DNA of 64,000 bases from Deinococcus betulae (GTDB taxonomy: Bacteria > Deinococcota > Deinococci > Deinococcales > Deinococcaceae): contig NZ_JAIQXU010000013.1 of assembly GCF_020166395.1 (NCBI RefSeq), forward strand, positions 57,761 through 121,760, written 5' to 3'. Below, piece after piece: positions 11,416-22,865 of this stretch; position 1 is the stretch's first letter; every line of letters begins with the position of its first letter. Position numbers and translations under genes: made by a program. Under the pieces are notes generated by a model that was not told the DNA's origin, did not search any database, and saw only the letters and a list, made by a program, of their open reading frames with translations.

Positions 11416-12195
11416 ATGGAAGAACGCAAGAGTCTGGGGGGCGCGCTGGTGGATGTCTTTGACGCCGGCGTCACCCTCGTGAAAGCAGAATTGAGTGCCC
11501 TGGCGCGCAAGGCCGGCGCAGTGGCCAAAGCCAAGGGGCTGGGGGCCGTGCTGCTGCTGGCCTCAACCGGGCCGCTGGTCATGGGCTTGATTTTCATCAT
11601 TCTGGCGGTGTTTTTCGGTCTGATGCGCCTGGGCCTGGGTCCCTGGGCCGCCGCGCTCCTGATTGCGCTGGTCAGCTTTGCCGTTACGGGCGCCCTGATC
11701 GTCCTGGGCCTGAAAAAGCTGGGCAGTGAGGCCGACCTCACCGAACCCCGCCACCGGAGGGAAGACATGAACGACGACTCCACCGCCGCCTCCCGTCCCA
11801 CCGCGCCGGCTCCTGCGGCCCCTAGCGCCGCCTCTGGCAGCAACGCCGCGCGTGATTCTCATAACAGCAGTGGCCCCAAGGTCGAACTGCGCCGTGACGC
11901 CCAGGAGCAGGCGGCCGGCGAGAACCGCGTGCTGGCCGAGGGCCAGGGCCAGGCCACCGTGCGCGTGGAGCACGGCACCACCACCGTCCCTGTCTACGAA
12001 AGCACTCCTGAAGGCGAGCCCCAGGAATACGGCAGCGGCCTGAACAAGAAGATAGACGGCAGCGAAACAGGCAAGGGGCACGGCCACCACCGCGACCCCA
12101 ACCTGCAGGAGCCCGTGGTCCTGAAAGACGCTCCTGGGATTCCCGTGAGCACCGAGCCCACCTACCGCAGCGACATGAAGCGGGGCGAGTCCTGA
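11416..12195 (+). CDS. Holin-X-like (phage holin family) membrane protein with disordered tail
   Basis: This 259-residue protein has an N-terminal amphipathic region ([25 protein letters not shown]) and two membrane segments at about residues 45-67 and 72-97. That is the pattern of the 'phage holin family' / Holin-X proteins, which are usually ordinary envelope proteins rather than lysis factors. From about residue 110 it becomes a long hydrophilic tail rich in Ala, Pro, Ser, Glu and Gly, likely disordered. The ATG has GGAGGAAACC upstream. Its stop overlaps the next start by one base (TGATG), so the two are translationally coupled. Confidence 0.8.
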   Translation: MEERKSLGGALVDVFDAGVTLVKAELSALARKAGAVAKAKGLGAVLLLASTGPLVMGLIFIILAVFFGLMRLGLGPWAAALLIALVSFAVTGALIVLGLKKLGSEADLTEPRHRREDMNDDSTAASRPTAPAPAAPSAASGSNAARDSHNSSGPKVELRRDAQEQAAGENRVLAEGQGQATVRVEHGTTTVPVYESTPEGEPQEYGSGLNKKIDGSETGKGHGHHRDPNLQEPVVLKDAPGIPVSTEPTYRSDMKRGES

Positions 12196-12818
12196 TGGCC
12201 CCCACAGACCCCACTGCGCGGGTCTACTTAACTGAGCGCGAAGAAGCCCGCGAGCGCCTGAAAAAGAGTGTGGACGCCCTGACCCACGAGGCCAGCCTGC
12301 AGGTCAAGATGCAGCAGGAACCGCTGAAGATGCTGGGCGGCGCCTCGGCGGTGGGGGCCGTGCTGGGCCTGGTGATTGGCCGCCAGTTCCGGCGCAGCCG
12401 CAAAATCTATGTGGACGCGGCCAGCCCCGTCAAGCACCAGAAGGGCCTTATTAAGGCCCAGAAAAACCAGAAAGGCAGCGCGGCTGGCGGCGCCCTGATG
12501 GCCACCATCGGCACCCTGGCGTTCAAGACCCTGACAGACCACGTGATTGCGCCGCGCCTGGAGAGTCTTGCCGACCGCCTGCTGGCCCAGGCGGGCCAGG
12601 AGAAAGGCGCCTCTGCCCCGGCCAGTCAGGCCCCACCCACGGCAGCCACCGCCACGCGCAGCTACGCCCAGCAGGCCCCGGCTGAAGGCAGCGCGCCGCC
12701 CGCGCCCCTGCCCCAGACCCACGCTGGGCAGGTGCCTATTCCGCCCAGCCAGGTGGAGGCCAAAGCGAAGGGCAGTGAGATTGCCCCCAGCGAGATGGCC
12801 AACCCCAACCGCCGCTGA
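12195..12818 (+). CDS. Hypothetical membrane-associated protein, DUF3618/YtxH-like
   Basis: This 207-residue protein starts with a charged helix (TEREEARERLKKSVDALTHEASLQ), then a Gly/Ala/Val hydrophobic segment at about residues 48-66 followed by RRSRK. A second Ala/Gly segment (GGALMATIGTLAF) lies near residue 100, and the C-terminal third is Ala/Pro-rich. The layout recalls DUF3618 or YtxH-like stress-related membrane proteins, a tentative match. It is coupled to the holin-like gene upstream and followed by a terminator, so the two form an operon. Confidence 0.75.
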   Translation: MAPTDPTARVYLTEREEARERLKKSVDALTHEASLQVKMQQEPLKMLGGASAVGAVLGLVIGRQFRRSRKIYVDAASPVKHQKGLIKAQKNQKGSAAGGALMATIGTLAFKTLTDHVIAPRLESLADRLLAQAGQEKGASAPASQAPPTAATATRSYAQQAPAEGSAPPAPLPQTHAGQVPIPPSQVEAKAKGSEIAPSEMANPNRR

Positions 12819-12835
12819 CCCGCCTGCCCCTCTGT

Positions 12836-12861
12836 GCCGCCCCAATCGTGGGCGGCTTTTT
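12836..12861 (+). terminator. Intrinsic terminator
   Basis: GCCGCCC and GGGCGGC form a seven-pair stem with a seven-base loop followed by TTTTT. It ends the holin-like operon. Confidence 0.88.
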
Positions 12862-12883
12862 GATGCCTGCGGCCTGGGAGTGC

Positions 12884-12889
12884 TAGCCT
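12884..12889 (+). promoter_or_regulatory. -10 box, leaderless fur-family transcript
   Basis: TAGCCT lies seven bases before the ATG at 12897, directly after the preceding terminator. Confidence 0.5.
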
Positions 12890-12896
12890 GCCGGGC

Positions 12897-13295
12897 ATGA
12901 CCGCTTCTGTGTCCCGCAGCACCCGGCAGCGCGACGTGATTGCCCGCGTGCTCCAGGACGCCGAAGGGCCGCTGGCCGTGACCGACGTGCTGGACCGCGC
13001 CCGGCTGGACCTGCCGGCGCTGGGCGTGGCCACCGTGTACCGCACCCTGAAGCTCCTGACCGAACAAGGCCGCATTCACCCGGTTACGCTGGACGGCGAA
13101 ACCCGCTACGAACCCAGCGGCAAGGGCCATCACCACCATTTCAGCTGCACGGCCTGCGGGCGCGTGTTTACCCTGCACACCTGCCCGGTGTCGCTGCCCA
13201 GGGGCACGGTGTATCCCGGCGGCTTTGTGATTGAGGCCCATGAGGTCACGCTGTACGGGCGCTGCCCCGACTGCGCGGGGGCCAATTCCGCCTAG
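12897..13295 (+). CDS. Fur-family metal-responsive transcriptional regulator
   Basis: This 132-residue protein has the Fur fold: an N-terminal winged helix with the recognition region [14 protein letters not shown], then a metal site in GHHHHFSC. Two CxxC pairs (CTAC and CPDC) would hold structural zinc. Metal specificity (Fe, Mn or Zn) cannot be read from the sequence. From memory, D. radiodurans has a Fur/Mur homologue near its crtB gene, and this may be its counterpart. It overlaps the next, convergent gene by four bases. Confidence 0.92.
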   Translation: MTASVSRSTRQRDVIARVLQDAEGPLAVTDVLDRARLDLPALGVATVYRTLKLLTEQGRIHPVTLDGETRYEPSGKGHHHHFSCTACGRVFTLHTCPVSLPRGTVYPGGFVIEAHEVTLYGRCPDCAGANSA

Positions 13296-13879
13296 CGCAG
13301 CAGGGCCATCAAGGTCTTGAGGACGTCAGTGTTGGCCGGGTTCACCTGATAAGGATTCAGATCGGGCTGCCGGTTCAGGCGGTCAACAATTGAGCGGCCC
13401 CCAGGAATCAGCAGGTACAGCACCGACTGCACACCGCTGACGGCCTCTCCGGCGGCCAGGCGGGTCTGTGACGCCAGCATCAGGGCGCGGCTTTCGCGGC
13501 TGCTCATGTGCGTCTCAAGCAGCCGGCGCTGCTCGGGCAGCAGGGCTTCGGTGATCCGGCTGATGGTCTGCTGCGTCGTGGCCGATGGCAAAGAGGCGTT
13601 TGAGGCCAGCGGGGCCAGCAGGATGTCCAGCTTGACCTTCGTGTTGGGGGGCAGTTGGAGGGTGCCTGCGCGCAGCAGCTCACGCAGGCTGAGGGTCATC
13701 AGCATCAGGCGCAGCACGGGGCGCGTATCCAGCGCCGCCTTGATCTGTGCGCTGGACACGCCCGCAGGACTGACCGGGCTGCCGGGCCGGGCCGGCAGAT
13801 TGGCGGCGGCACTGGTCCACCCGCCCAGGAGCAGCGGAGCCGTTGCAACGAGCAGAGCCAGCGCGCGCACAAAAGTCAT
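13292..13879 (-). CDS. Hypothetical exported protein
   Basis: From the ATG at 13879 this gives 195 residues, starting with a signal peptide ([24 protein letters not shown]). The mature part is mostly helical, with no Cys and no recognised domain. The start sits six bases after a TACAGT box on the minus strand. A longer frame to 13999 would add a Cys/Arg-rich stretch that is probably not translated. The 3' end overlaps the fur-family gene by four bases, tail to tail. Confidence 0.75.
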   Translation of the reverse strand: MTFVRALALLVATAPLLLGGWTSAAANLPARPGSPVSPAGVSSAQIKAALDTRPVLRLMLMTLSLRELLRAGTLQLPPNTKVKLDILLAPLASNASLPSATTQQTISRITEALLPEQRRLLETHMSSRESRALMLASQTRLAAGEAVSGVQSVLYLLIPGGRSIVDRLNRQPDLNPYQVNPANTDVLKTLMALLR

Positions 13880-13885
13880 GCGGGC

Positions 13886-13891
13886 ACTGTA
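13886..13891 (-). promoter_or_regulatory. -10 box, leaderless transcript
   Basis: On the minus strand TACAGT ends six bases before the ATG at 13879. Confidence 0.5.
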
Positions 13892-13989
13892 GCGACTGGG
13901 TCTGGCGGTCAACGGCGACAGGCTTACCATCTGACCAGAGGCTGATGCTCGGGCGCGGAGGGTGCAGGGCCGGCATTGAGAGGCAAGGC

Positions 13990-14025
13990 AAAACAGCAAA
14001 AGCCCCGCCGAGAAACAGGCGGGGC
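13990..14025 (-). terminator. Intrinsic terminator of the HExxH lipoprotein gene
   Basis: An eight-pair stem, GCCCCGCC / GGCGGGGC, is followed on the minus strand by TTTTGCTGTTTT. It lies 17 bases beyond the stop codon. Confidence 0.88.
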
Positions 14026-14042
14026 ACAGAAGACGAGGGGCT

Positions 14043-16103
14043 TTACCTCTGAAGGCGCAGCTGACGCTGCAGGGCAGTCTCCTCGGGGAAGATGACCAGG
14101 CCTTTCTGGGCCTTAAAGGTCGGGCTGTACTGGGGCTTCTTGGCGGCGCTCAGGCCCTGCAAGCCGTTCAGGTTCTCGTACCATTTATAGCCCTGCACGG
14201 CGACCCCTGCCTGCTGGGCGGCCCCCAGCACGGCGCGGTAGCCCTGGTGCGCCAGTTGTGCGGCCCCCAGGTAGTCCAGGGCGTCGTATTTCGCCTTGGC
14301 CTGGGTAAACAGGGTGTCGGCGTTCAGGGCGGCGCTGCTCACGCCACTGACTTTCTGGGCACGGCGGGTCAGCTCCAGAATGGCGTTGGTGTTGTTCAGG
14401 TAGGCGGCCGTCAGGTAGCGGTACTGGCTGTCCAGGTTGAACTGCCCGAAGGTCCGCGACAGGTCGTTGTAGGACATGATGGTGGCGCTCTGGTCGCCGC
14501 CGTTGACGAAGAAGAAGTCGCCGCTGGGCCCGTAGGACAGGTTCTGCTCGCTGTCGTAGCCGTCGTGGGGGTGAGACAGGCTGAGGTGGTGGCCTGCTTC
14601 GTGCACCGAGGTATCGGTGAAGCCGTAGCCAGCGTCAATCAGGTCGGGGGTCAGGAAGGAATAGACGAAGCTCTGGGTACCCGTCTCGCCGTCATCGTAG
14701 GCGATGCCTAGCAGTCCGCCCTGGCTGTTCTGGTCGTCGTTGAACAGGTAAACGGGCAGGCGGTAACGGTTCTGCGGCGTGGTCTTATAGGCCTCGCGCA
14801 GCTCCTTGACCCCAAACTGGAACAGCGCTTCGCCGCTGAAGTCAAAGTAGTTGGGCGAGCAGACGTCCTCGACTTCCACGGGGAAGAAGCACTTGTACAC
14901 GTCGGCCAGATTGCCGTCCAGTGGCGTTTCCTTGACCGTGGTGCTGAACTTGGTAAAAGGCTGGAGGGGCGCGATGCGCTCCTGCATCAGCTGAGGCTTG
15001 AGGAGGTCCGCCGAGGCGGTCGCGCCTGCACCCTGCTCCACATGCAAGTCCAGCTCAATCTCTTCGGGCATCTGGGGAGGGGTCAGCGCCGCGCGGTAGA
15101 TAGGGCTGGGGGTAAACAGCAGGTTAATGGCGGTATAGCGGGCCACCAGGGCCAGGTCAGGGCTGACCTTACGCCCGGCGCCTATGCTGGCCTTACGGGT
15201 GCCGTATTCCCAGATGGGTGGCATGCGGTAGTCAGCAGCACCGTCCCCATCGGTATCCGGGTTGGTCACATCAAAGGCCCGTGTCCATGGGTCGGGGTTG
15301 GCCGACAGGTCGTAAAACCACACGCGCTGTGCCGCGCTGCCGGTGCGGGTGCTGCCGCCCCAGGCAATCAGGCGGCGGCTACCGCGTGCGCCAAAGGTCG
15401 TGTTGGTGTCGGTATCGGCCGCCAGAGCACGGGTGTAGCTGTGGAACTTGAAGTCGGGACGGTCAAACCAGTTGACGAAGTAGATCGTGTGCTCGCCTGG
15501 CTTGACGCCCACGCGGCTCACGTTGTCGGCCAGCCAGTTTTCCGTGGCCAGCGCGTCGACCTCAAAGTTGCCTGTTACAGGCCGGTTGATGTTGCCGGCT
15601 GGTGTGGTGCAGGTGGGGTTCTCAACATTCGGGTCGGTCTGGCAGTTATAGCTGCGTTGCTGAACGGTCAGGGGGTTTTCCTTGCCGCTGGCCAGCATGA
15701 ATTTGAAGAAATCGTCCTCAAATGCTTGGTTGGCAAACACATAGTTGTAGTCGAAGTCAAAGGTGTTGCCCGTCATTTCCATGCGGCCGTAAGAACTGGG
15801 AATGCGGTTCACGGCGTCATAGGTCTTGGGCAAGGTCTGCGCGAAATCCTGCGTGCTGATTTGACGCGCCGTCGTCACTTGACCGGGAAGGGTCTGACGG
15901 TACCCCACAAACACGATGTTGACCTTGAGTTTGGTACGAACCGTGTCCTCTTTGCCGGGAACAAGCGTCTTTAAGCCCACGAAATCTGTCTGCGGAGCAG
16001 GGGTTGGGGTGGGTGGCGTTGGCGTAGGCAGTGAAACGGAATCGTTACAGGCAGAGAGTAGGGCAGCGCCCAGCAGGGCAGCGGTCAGCAGGGATTTACG
16101 CAT
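14043..16103 (-). CDS. Large lipoprotein with HExxH metalloprotease-like motif
   Basis: From the ATG at 16103 this gives 686 residues, with a signal peptide, lipobox LLSAC (Cys19) and a Pro/Thr-rich linker. A zinc-type motif HEAGHHLSLSHPHD lies in the C-terminal half. It fits HExxHxxxxxH metallopeptidases, with His/Asp after the third ligand. An Asp-rich loop DTDGDGAADYR resembles a calcium site. I cannot place it in a numbered peptidase family. A good ribosome binding site (AGAGGAG) supports the start; the longer frame to 16247 reaches unlikely sequence. The gene has its own terminator. Confidence 0.82.
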   Translation of the reverse strand: MRKSLLTAALLGAALLSACNDSVSLPTPTPPTPTPAPQTDFVGLKTLVPGKEDTVRTKLKVNIVFVGYRQTLPGQVTTARQISTQDFAQTLPKTYDAVNRIPSSYGRMEMTGNTFDFDYNYVFANQAFEDDFFKFMLASGKENPLTVQQRSYNCQTDPNVENPTCTTPAGNINRPVTGNFEVDALATENWLADNVSRVGVKPGEHTIYFVNWFDRPDFKFHSYTRALAADTDTNTTFGARGSRRLIAWGGSTRTGSAAQRVWFYDLSANPDPWTRAFDVTNPDTDGDGAADYRMPPIWEYGTRKASIGAGRKVSPDLALVARYTAINLLFTPSPIYRAALTPPQMPEEIELDLHVEQGAGATASADLLKPQLMQERIAPLQPFTKFSTTVKETPLDGNLADVYKCFFPVEVEDVCSPNYFDFSGEALFQFGVKELREAYKTTPQNRYRLPVYLFNDDQNSQGGLLGIAYDDGETGTQSFVYSFLTPDLIDAGYGFTDTSVHEAGHHLSLSHPHDGYDSEQNLSYGPSGDFFFVNGGDQSATIMSYNDLSRTFGQFNLDSQYRYLTAAYLNNTNAILELTRRAQKVSGVSSAALNADTLFTQAKAKYDALDYLGAAQLAHQGYRAVLGAAQQAGVAVQGYKWYENLNGLQGLSAAKKPQYSPTFKAQKGLVIFPEETALQRQLRLQR

Positions 16104-16302
16104 GGGACTCCTCTGAGATGGCCAGAACTGGCCGGGTAGACGGTAGCAGCGCGTGTCTCGGTCAGTCGGAGGGTCGAAGACCCGGACGCCGCTCACAGAA
16201 CTTTCTGACGCCTCACATCCTAGCGCCTGGACGGGTGACTTGACCACGCGCCGGGGCGCCCCTTACCCTGGGCAGCGACTCCCACGCTGGAGCCACCCAC
16301 TT

Positions 16303-18931
<2,629 letters not shown>

Positions 18932-19122
18932 GGCGTGGTGGCGATTTGCCAGTCAAGCACAGCAGCGGGGCCAGTCGGTTCGCCAGCCGCACGGCTGAAT
19001 TGCGCGACCTCTGCGACTGCTGACGGTGTGGCGTCAGTCTGGGGACAGGCGCAGAACTGCTCAACCCGGAAGAGGCTGTCCCAGCCTCTGTCAAGACATT
19101 GCGCCGCCGGTTGGGGAGCGCG

Positions 19123-20229
19123 TCAGGGTCGGGCGGCCCGGTGAATCAGATCGGCGACCTGCGCGGCGGTGTGCTCCAGACGGTGGTTGCTCAGGACCCG
19201 TTCGCGGGCCTGGCGGCCCAGCTGAGCAGTCTGGACAGGTGCCTGCGCCAGTGCCCGCAGGGCCTGGGCCAGCAGTCGGGGCTGAGGCGGAACCAGCAGC
19301 CCGTCTGCCCCGTCGCGCACCAACTCGGCCTGGGCGGGAATAGCAGTGGTGACCACCGGCAGGCCCGAAGCCATCGCTTCGAGCGTCACCAGCGACTGGT
19401 TTTCGGCCAGGGTGGGTTGCAGGAGCACGTCGGCGGCCTGGTACAGCGCGGGCATGTCCCAGCGCCGCCCCAGAAACCGGACGTTGGTCAAGCGCAGGCC
19501 GCGCGTGAGCAGCCGCGCCGCTACCCCCAGCGGCGAATCCATATCGCCCACAAACACAAAGGTCAAGTCAGGGCAGTGCCGCGCCGCCAGCACGGCAGCC
19601 AGCTGATTTTTTTCCAGGGCAAAGCGGCCCGGCACCAGCACGGTAAAGGTGTCAAAGCCCAGGTGGCGCCGCAGGGCCGCGCGGGCCTCCGCGGGGGCCG
19701 GCGCGAACACGGCCGTATCCACGCCGTTGGTCACCCCAAGAACGCCGCGCAGGCGCATCCGGCGTTCCAGAAACGCCTGCCCCCAGCGCGACACGGTCAC
19801 CACGGTGCCCACCCGCCGCAGGGGTCGGGCCTTGGTAACCGCGTAAATCAGCTGGAACAGTACCTTTAGCCCCAGCGGATAGTGATAGTCCAGCTGGTCA
19901 TGCACCACCGTCAGATAGGGCGTCGCCAAGTTGGCCTGGGCGGCGGCGTAGGTGTGCGGTGTCCAGGCCTGAAGCAGCCGCAGGTCAAAGGAGGCGGTGG
20001 CTGGGCCCAGCGTACCAACGCCGTCATGCCGCGTGACCTCCAGCCCCCGCTCTGCACATCGCCGCGCCAGTTCGTCCATCGCCGCGCCCTGCGGCAGAAA
20101 GACGCTGGCCTGAATGCCCTGTTCACGCAGCAGGGGCAGCACGTCTAGGAGCCAGATTTCGCTGCCGGCCACGCGCGGGGCGTCGGTCAGGACGGCCAGC
20201 CGCAGGGGGGTGTGGCGGGGGCCGGTCAT
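19123..20229 (-). CDS. Glycosyltransferase family 4 (GT-B)
   Basis: This 368-residue protein has the two-domain GT-B layout. The N-terminal acceptor domain includes [15 protein letters not shown]. The C-terminal donor domain shows [11 protein letters not shown], then [24 protein letters not shown] with the E-x7-E pattern typical of GT4 retaining enzymes. The donor and acceptor sugars are unknown. It overlaps the end of folD by four bases (ATGA), so it is translated from the folD transcript although the functions look unrelated. Confidence 0.88.
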   Translation of the reverse strand: MTGPRHTPLRLAVLTDAPRVAGSEIWLLDVLPLLREQGIQASVFLPQGAAMDELARRCAERGLEVTRHDGVGTLGPATASFDLRLLQAWTPHTYAAAQANLATPYLTVVHDQLDYHYPLGLKVLFQLIYAVTKARPLRRVGTVVTVSRWGQAFLERRMRLRGVLGVTNGVDTAVFAPAPAEARAALRRHLGFDTFTVLVPGRFALEKNQLAAVLAARHCPDLTFVFVGDMDSPLGVAARLLTRGLRLTNVRFLGRRWDMPALYQAADVLLQPTLAENQSLVTLEAMASGLPVVTTAIPAQAELVRDGADGLLVPPQPRLLAQALRALAQAPVQTAQLGRQARERVLSNHRLEHTAAQVADLIHRAARP

Positions 20230-21101
20230 TCCACCGGCTCGCCGCGCTGCAACTTCACGGCGCGCACGAGGTTCTGGTACATCAGGGCGCTGGTCAGCGG
20301 CCCCACGCCGCCCGGCACAGGGGTCTGGGCCTGCACCGGCAGCCCGGCCTCGGCGTCGCCCACTACGCCCTGCGGCTGCACGTTGATGCCCGCGTCAATA
20401 ATGACGTGATGAGGCTGCACATGCTCGGGGCGCAGCAGCCCCGCGCGGCCCACCGCCACCACCACGGCGTCTTGGTTGTCTAGCACCGCGCGCAGGTCGC
20501 GGGTGTGTTCGTTGCAGAGGGTGACGGTCACGCCCCGGTTGTTCAGCATGAACGTCAAAGGCCGGCCGACGGTGCGCCCTGGGCCCACGACCGCCACCCG
20601 CCGCCCGCGCAGATCGTCGCCCAGCGCCGAGCGCAGCAGAAAGCGGACCGAGCGCGGCGTGGGGGGCAGCAAAGCCTCGCTTTCGCGGCCCGCCGCAATC
20701 AGGGCGAGGTTGGCAGGACTCAGGCCCTCAATGTCTTTCTGGGGCTGGAGGCGCAGCAGCGCGGCGTCGGCGTCCAGCCCCGGTGCCAGAGGCAATTCCA
20801 GCATGATGCCGTGAACGTCCCCGCTGGACGACAGCTCGTCCAGCGCGGCGTGCAGGCCGTCCTGGGTGGGCGCGTCGCCCAGGTCACGCACGGTGAAGCG
20901 CACCCCCAGCCGTTCGGCCTGCCGAGCCTTGCTATCCACGTACACCCGCGAGGCTGGGTCGCCTGAGGCCAGCACGCTGACCAGATGAGGCTGAAACGGC
21001 CAGGCGCGCAGCGCGGCGCGCACATCGGCCGTGACGTCGGCGGCCAGGGCTTTGCCCGGCAGGGCGCGGGGGGTAGGAGCAGAGGCGTCGGGTGTGGGCA
21101 T
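20226..21101 (-). CDS. folD: Methylenetetrahydrofolate dehydrogenase/cyclohydrolase
   Basis: This 291-residue bifunctional enzyme interconverts 5,10-methylene-, methenyl- and 10-formyl-THF. The catalytic Lys58 is in [13 protein letters not shown], the active-site [11 protein letters not shown] is present, the NADP site reads [12 protein letters not shown] and the C-terminal motif is [11 protein letters not shown]. The canonical 'QLPLP' is 'ELPLA' here. The start gives the expected length. The glycosyltransferase gene follows with a four-base overlap. Confidence 0.95.
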   Translation of the reverse strand: MPTPDASAPTPRALPGKALAADVTADVRAALRAWPFQPHLVSVLASGDPASRVYVDSKARQAERLGVRFTVRDLGDAPTQDGLHAALDELSSSGDVHGIMLELPLAPGLDADAALLRLQPQKDIEGLSPANLALIAAGRESEALLPPTPRSVRFLLRSALGDDLRGRRVAVVGPGRTVGRPLTFMLNNRGVTVTLCNEHTRDLRAVLDNQDAVVVAVGRAGLLRPEHVQPHHVIIDAGINVQPQGVVGDAEAGLPVQAQTPVPGGVGPLTSALMYQNLVRAVKLQRGEPVE

Positions 21102-21320
21102 GGCAGGTCTCGGTGGTCAAGTGTAGTACGGATTCCGAAGCCGTCTGGAGCGGGGAGGCCGGGTGCTGGGTCAAGTGACGCGGGCACAGGGTGCGCCGTG
21201 TACACTCTGGGCAGAAAAAAGCGCACAACCACACTACCGCCTCCGGATGCATCCCCAGGGGGAGGATAGCGTGAAGTCGTTCACAGCGGCTTCTGGCTGG
21301 ACAGAATATCGTCTACAACG

Positions 21321-21986
21321 ATGTCAAGTCCCGCCCCCCGTCCCGCCCGCGCCCGCAGCGCTGAAGAAAAGCATCAGCGCCGCGACGATATCCTGCGCGC
21401 CGCCGAACGCCTCTGGACCAGCACCTCCTACGCCGAACTCAGCATGAACCAGGTGGCGCGGGAAGCGCAGCTGGCCAAGGGCACGCTCTACCTGTACTTT
21501 GACACCAAGGAAGAACTGTTTCTGGCGCTGCTGTCCGAGCATCTGCACCGCTGGATTGCGGCCACCGCCGCCCTGTTTACCGAGCGCCAGCCGCGCACTG
21601 CCCAGCAGGTGACCGACATCCTGCTGTACCAGGCCGAAGACCTGATTCCGCTGCGGCGCCTGCTGGTGCTGCTGGGGACCGTGCTGGAGCGCAACGTGCG
21701 CCCTGAGCTGGCCCTGGAATTCCGCCGTGACCTGGACGCGCAGCTGCGCCGCCTGGTGGGCCACATGCCTTACCCGCCGGCCACCGCCCTGCGCGTGCTG
21801 CGCCACCTGTACGCCATGACGATTGGCTGGCAGCAGTTCAGCGAGTCGCTGCCCGGCACCGACCCTGTGACGGCCCAGATCCGTACGCCCGAGCAGACCG
21901 ACCTGTACAGCGAATTCGAGCTGGCCCTGCGCGCCATCATCGAGCAGCTGGCGGCGCAGGAAGCGCGCCCGGCCAACGCCAGCTAG
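21321..21986 (+). CDS. TetR-family transcriptional regulator
   Basis: This 221-residue protein has a TetR helix-turn-helix at about residues 18-65 (ILRAAERLWTSTSYAELSMN... then AKGTLYLYFDTKEELF). The C-terminal part is the all-helical ligand or dimer domain; its ligand is unknown. There is no Shine-Dalgarno before the ATG, but a TATCGT box eight bases upstream suggests a near-leaderless start. It is divergent from folD across 219 bases and followed by its own terminator, so it is probably monocistronic. Confidence 0.92.
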   Translation: MSSPAPRPARARSAEEKHQRRDDILRAAERLWTSTSYAELSMNQVAREAQLAKGTLYLYFDTKEELFLALLSEHLHRWIAATAALFTERQPRTAQQVTDILLYQAEDLIPLRRLLVLLGTVLERNVRPELALEFRRDLDAQLRRLVGHMPYPPATALRVLRHLYAMTIGWQQFSESLPGTDPVTAQIRTPEQTDLYSEFELALRAIIEQLAAQEARPANAS

Positions 21987-22007
21987 AGTCCACCCGGCGG
22001 CGACAGG

Positions 22008-22037
22008 GACGGGGCCAATGGGTCCCGTCTTCTTTTT
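22008..22037 (+). terminator. Intrinsic terminator after tetR-family gene
   Basis: GACGGGGCC pairs with GGTCCCGTC (one G-T pair) with a four-base loop, followed by TTCTTTTTG. Confidence 0.85.
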
Positions 22038-22041
22038 GCGT

Positions 22042-22767
22042 CTACCCCTTTCTAAACTTGCCGCTGGCGGCATGCCAGACCAGGCGCAGGGGCCGCGTCA
22101 CGGCGGCCAGGCTCACTCTGGCGGCGGTGCAGGCGCGCGCGGCGTCGGGCGGCAGCAGCGGCAGCGCGTGCAGGTGCAGGCCGCCTGGGGCCGGCAGGTA
22201 CGACACCCCCAGCGTCACCGCGCGCATGCACGGGGGCACGCTGCCGGTCAGGAATTCCTGGTCGCGCAGCAGCGGAATAACGTCGTGTTCCCCTGTCGGC
22301 GTCAGGGTGCCTCCTGGCCGCAGCCAGGCAAAGGCGCTGCGCTCCTGACAGGCGCCCTGGGCACACCACTGCCGGTTCAGGACCAGCAGCGCCTGGGTGC
22401 CGCTGCGGTAGGTGGCCGCCCGCACGGTGGTAAAGACGCTGCCGGCGCCGCTGCGGCTGTGACCGCGCCAGTCCAGAAAAGTGGCCGCCTCGTCGGTCAG
22501 GCGGCGGGCAAAGAGATTCTGCGTGGCCCCCCAGGTCAGGCCTTCGCGCTGGGCCAGCGCCAGCAGCGACCCTTCAGCCGCTGGCGGGGCAAACGTGGTC
22601 ATGAAGGTGTGCAGACCGCGCAGCGGGCTCAGGGGAGAGCCGGGCGGCGCGGCCCCTTGGGCGATAGGACTCAGCTGCGCGCCACCGGTCCCCATCGCCA
22701 ACACCGCCAGGAGGAGGCTGGCCCGCCACCACCCAGCGCTCTGGCGGCCTGACAGCTGCAGGCTCAC
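22042..22767 (-). CDS. Hypothetical exported protein
   Basis: From the GTG at 22767 this gives 241 residues, with an N-terminal segment (WWRASLLLAVLAMGTGGA) that acts as a signal peptide or anchor. The mature part has two Cys pairs (WCAQGACQ, and PPCMRA with ARACTAA) and no recognised domain. I chose the GTG because GGAGG lies five bases upstream. An ATG at 22797 would add ten residues but has no ribosome binding site, and its codons overlap a TGAGAAT direct repeat that looks regulatory. Confidence 0.7.
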   Translation of the reverse strand: MSLQLSGRQSAGWWRASLLLAVLAMGTGGAQLSPIAQGAAPPGSPLSPLRGLHTFMTTFAPPAAEGSLLALAQREGLTWGATQNLFARRLTDEAATFLDWRGHSRSGAGSVFTTVRAATYRSGTQALLVLNRQWCAQGACQERSAFAWLRPGGTLTPTGEHDVIPLLRDQEFLTGSVPPCMRAVTLGVSYLPAPGGLHLHALPLLPPDAARACTAARVSLAAVTRPLRLVWHAASGKFRKG

Positions 22768-22778
22768 GCTTCCCTCCG

Positions 22779-22798
22779 CATTCTCATTGATTCTCATT
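22779..22798 (-). promoter_or_regulatory. Direct repeat of TGAGAAT, Fur-type half-sites
   Basis: On the minus strand ATGAGAATCA is followed by ATGAGAATGC, so TGAGAAT recurs with a ten-base period, one helical turn. TGAGAAT resembles a half-site of Fur-family operators. It sits just before the ribosome binding site of the exported-protein gene and upstream of proB. Confidence 0.35.
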
Positions 22799-22853
22799 TT
22801 GCATCAGGGGAGCGCCTCTGCACAGGGGGGAACGGGCGGCCCTGTTCGCCCGC

Positions 22854-22859
22854 TATGCT
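22854..22859 (+). promoter_or_regulatory. -10 box, leaderless proB transcript
   Basis: TATGCT ends six bases before the proB GTG; no ribosome binding site is present. Confidence 0.55.
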
Positions 22860-22865
22860 GCGCCC

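Noticed and set aside
11416..12195. Prophage remnant suggested by the holin-like protein
   Set aside because: No phage structural, lysis or integrase genes are near; Holin-X-like proteins are common in non-phage settings.
21271..21450. A GTG-started leader ORF with strong GGGGGAGGA before the tetR-family gene
   Set aside because: It is out of frame with the regulator, overlaps its coding sequence for 40 codons and gives a low-complexity peptide; the purine run may be chance.
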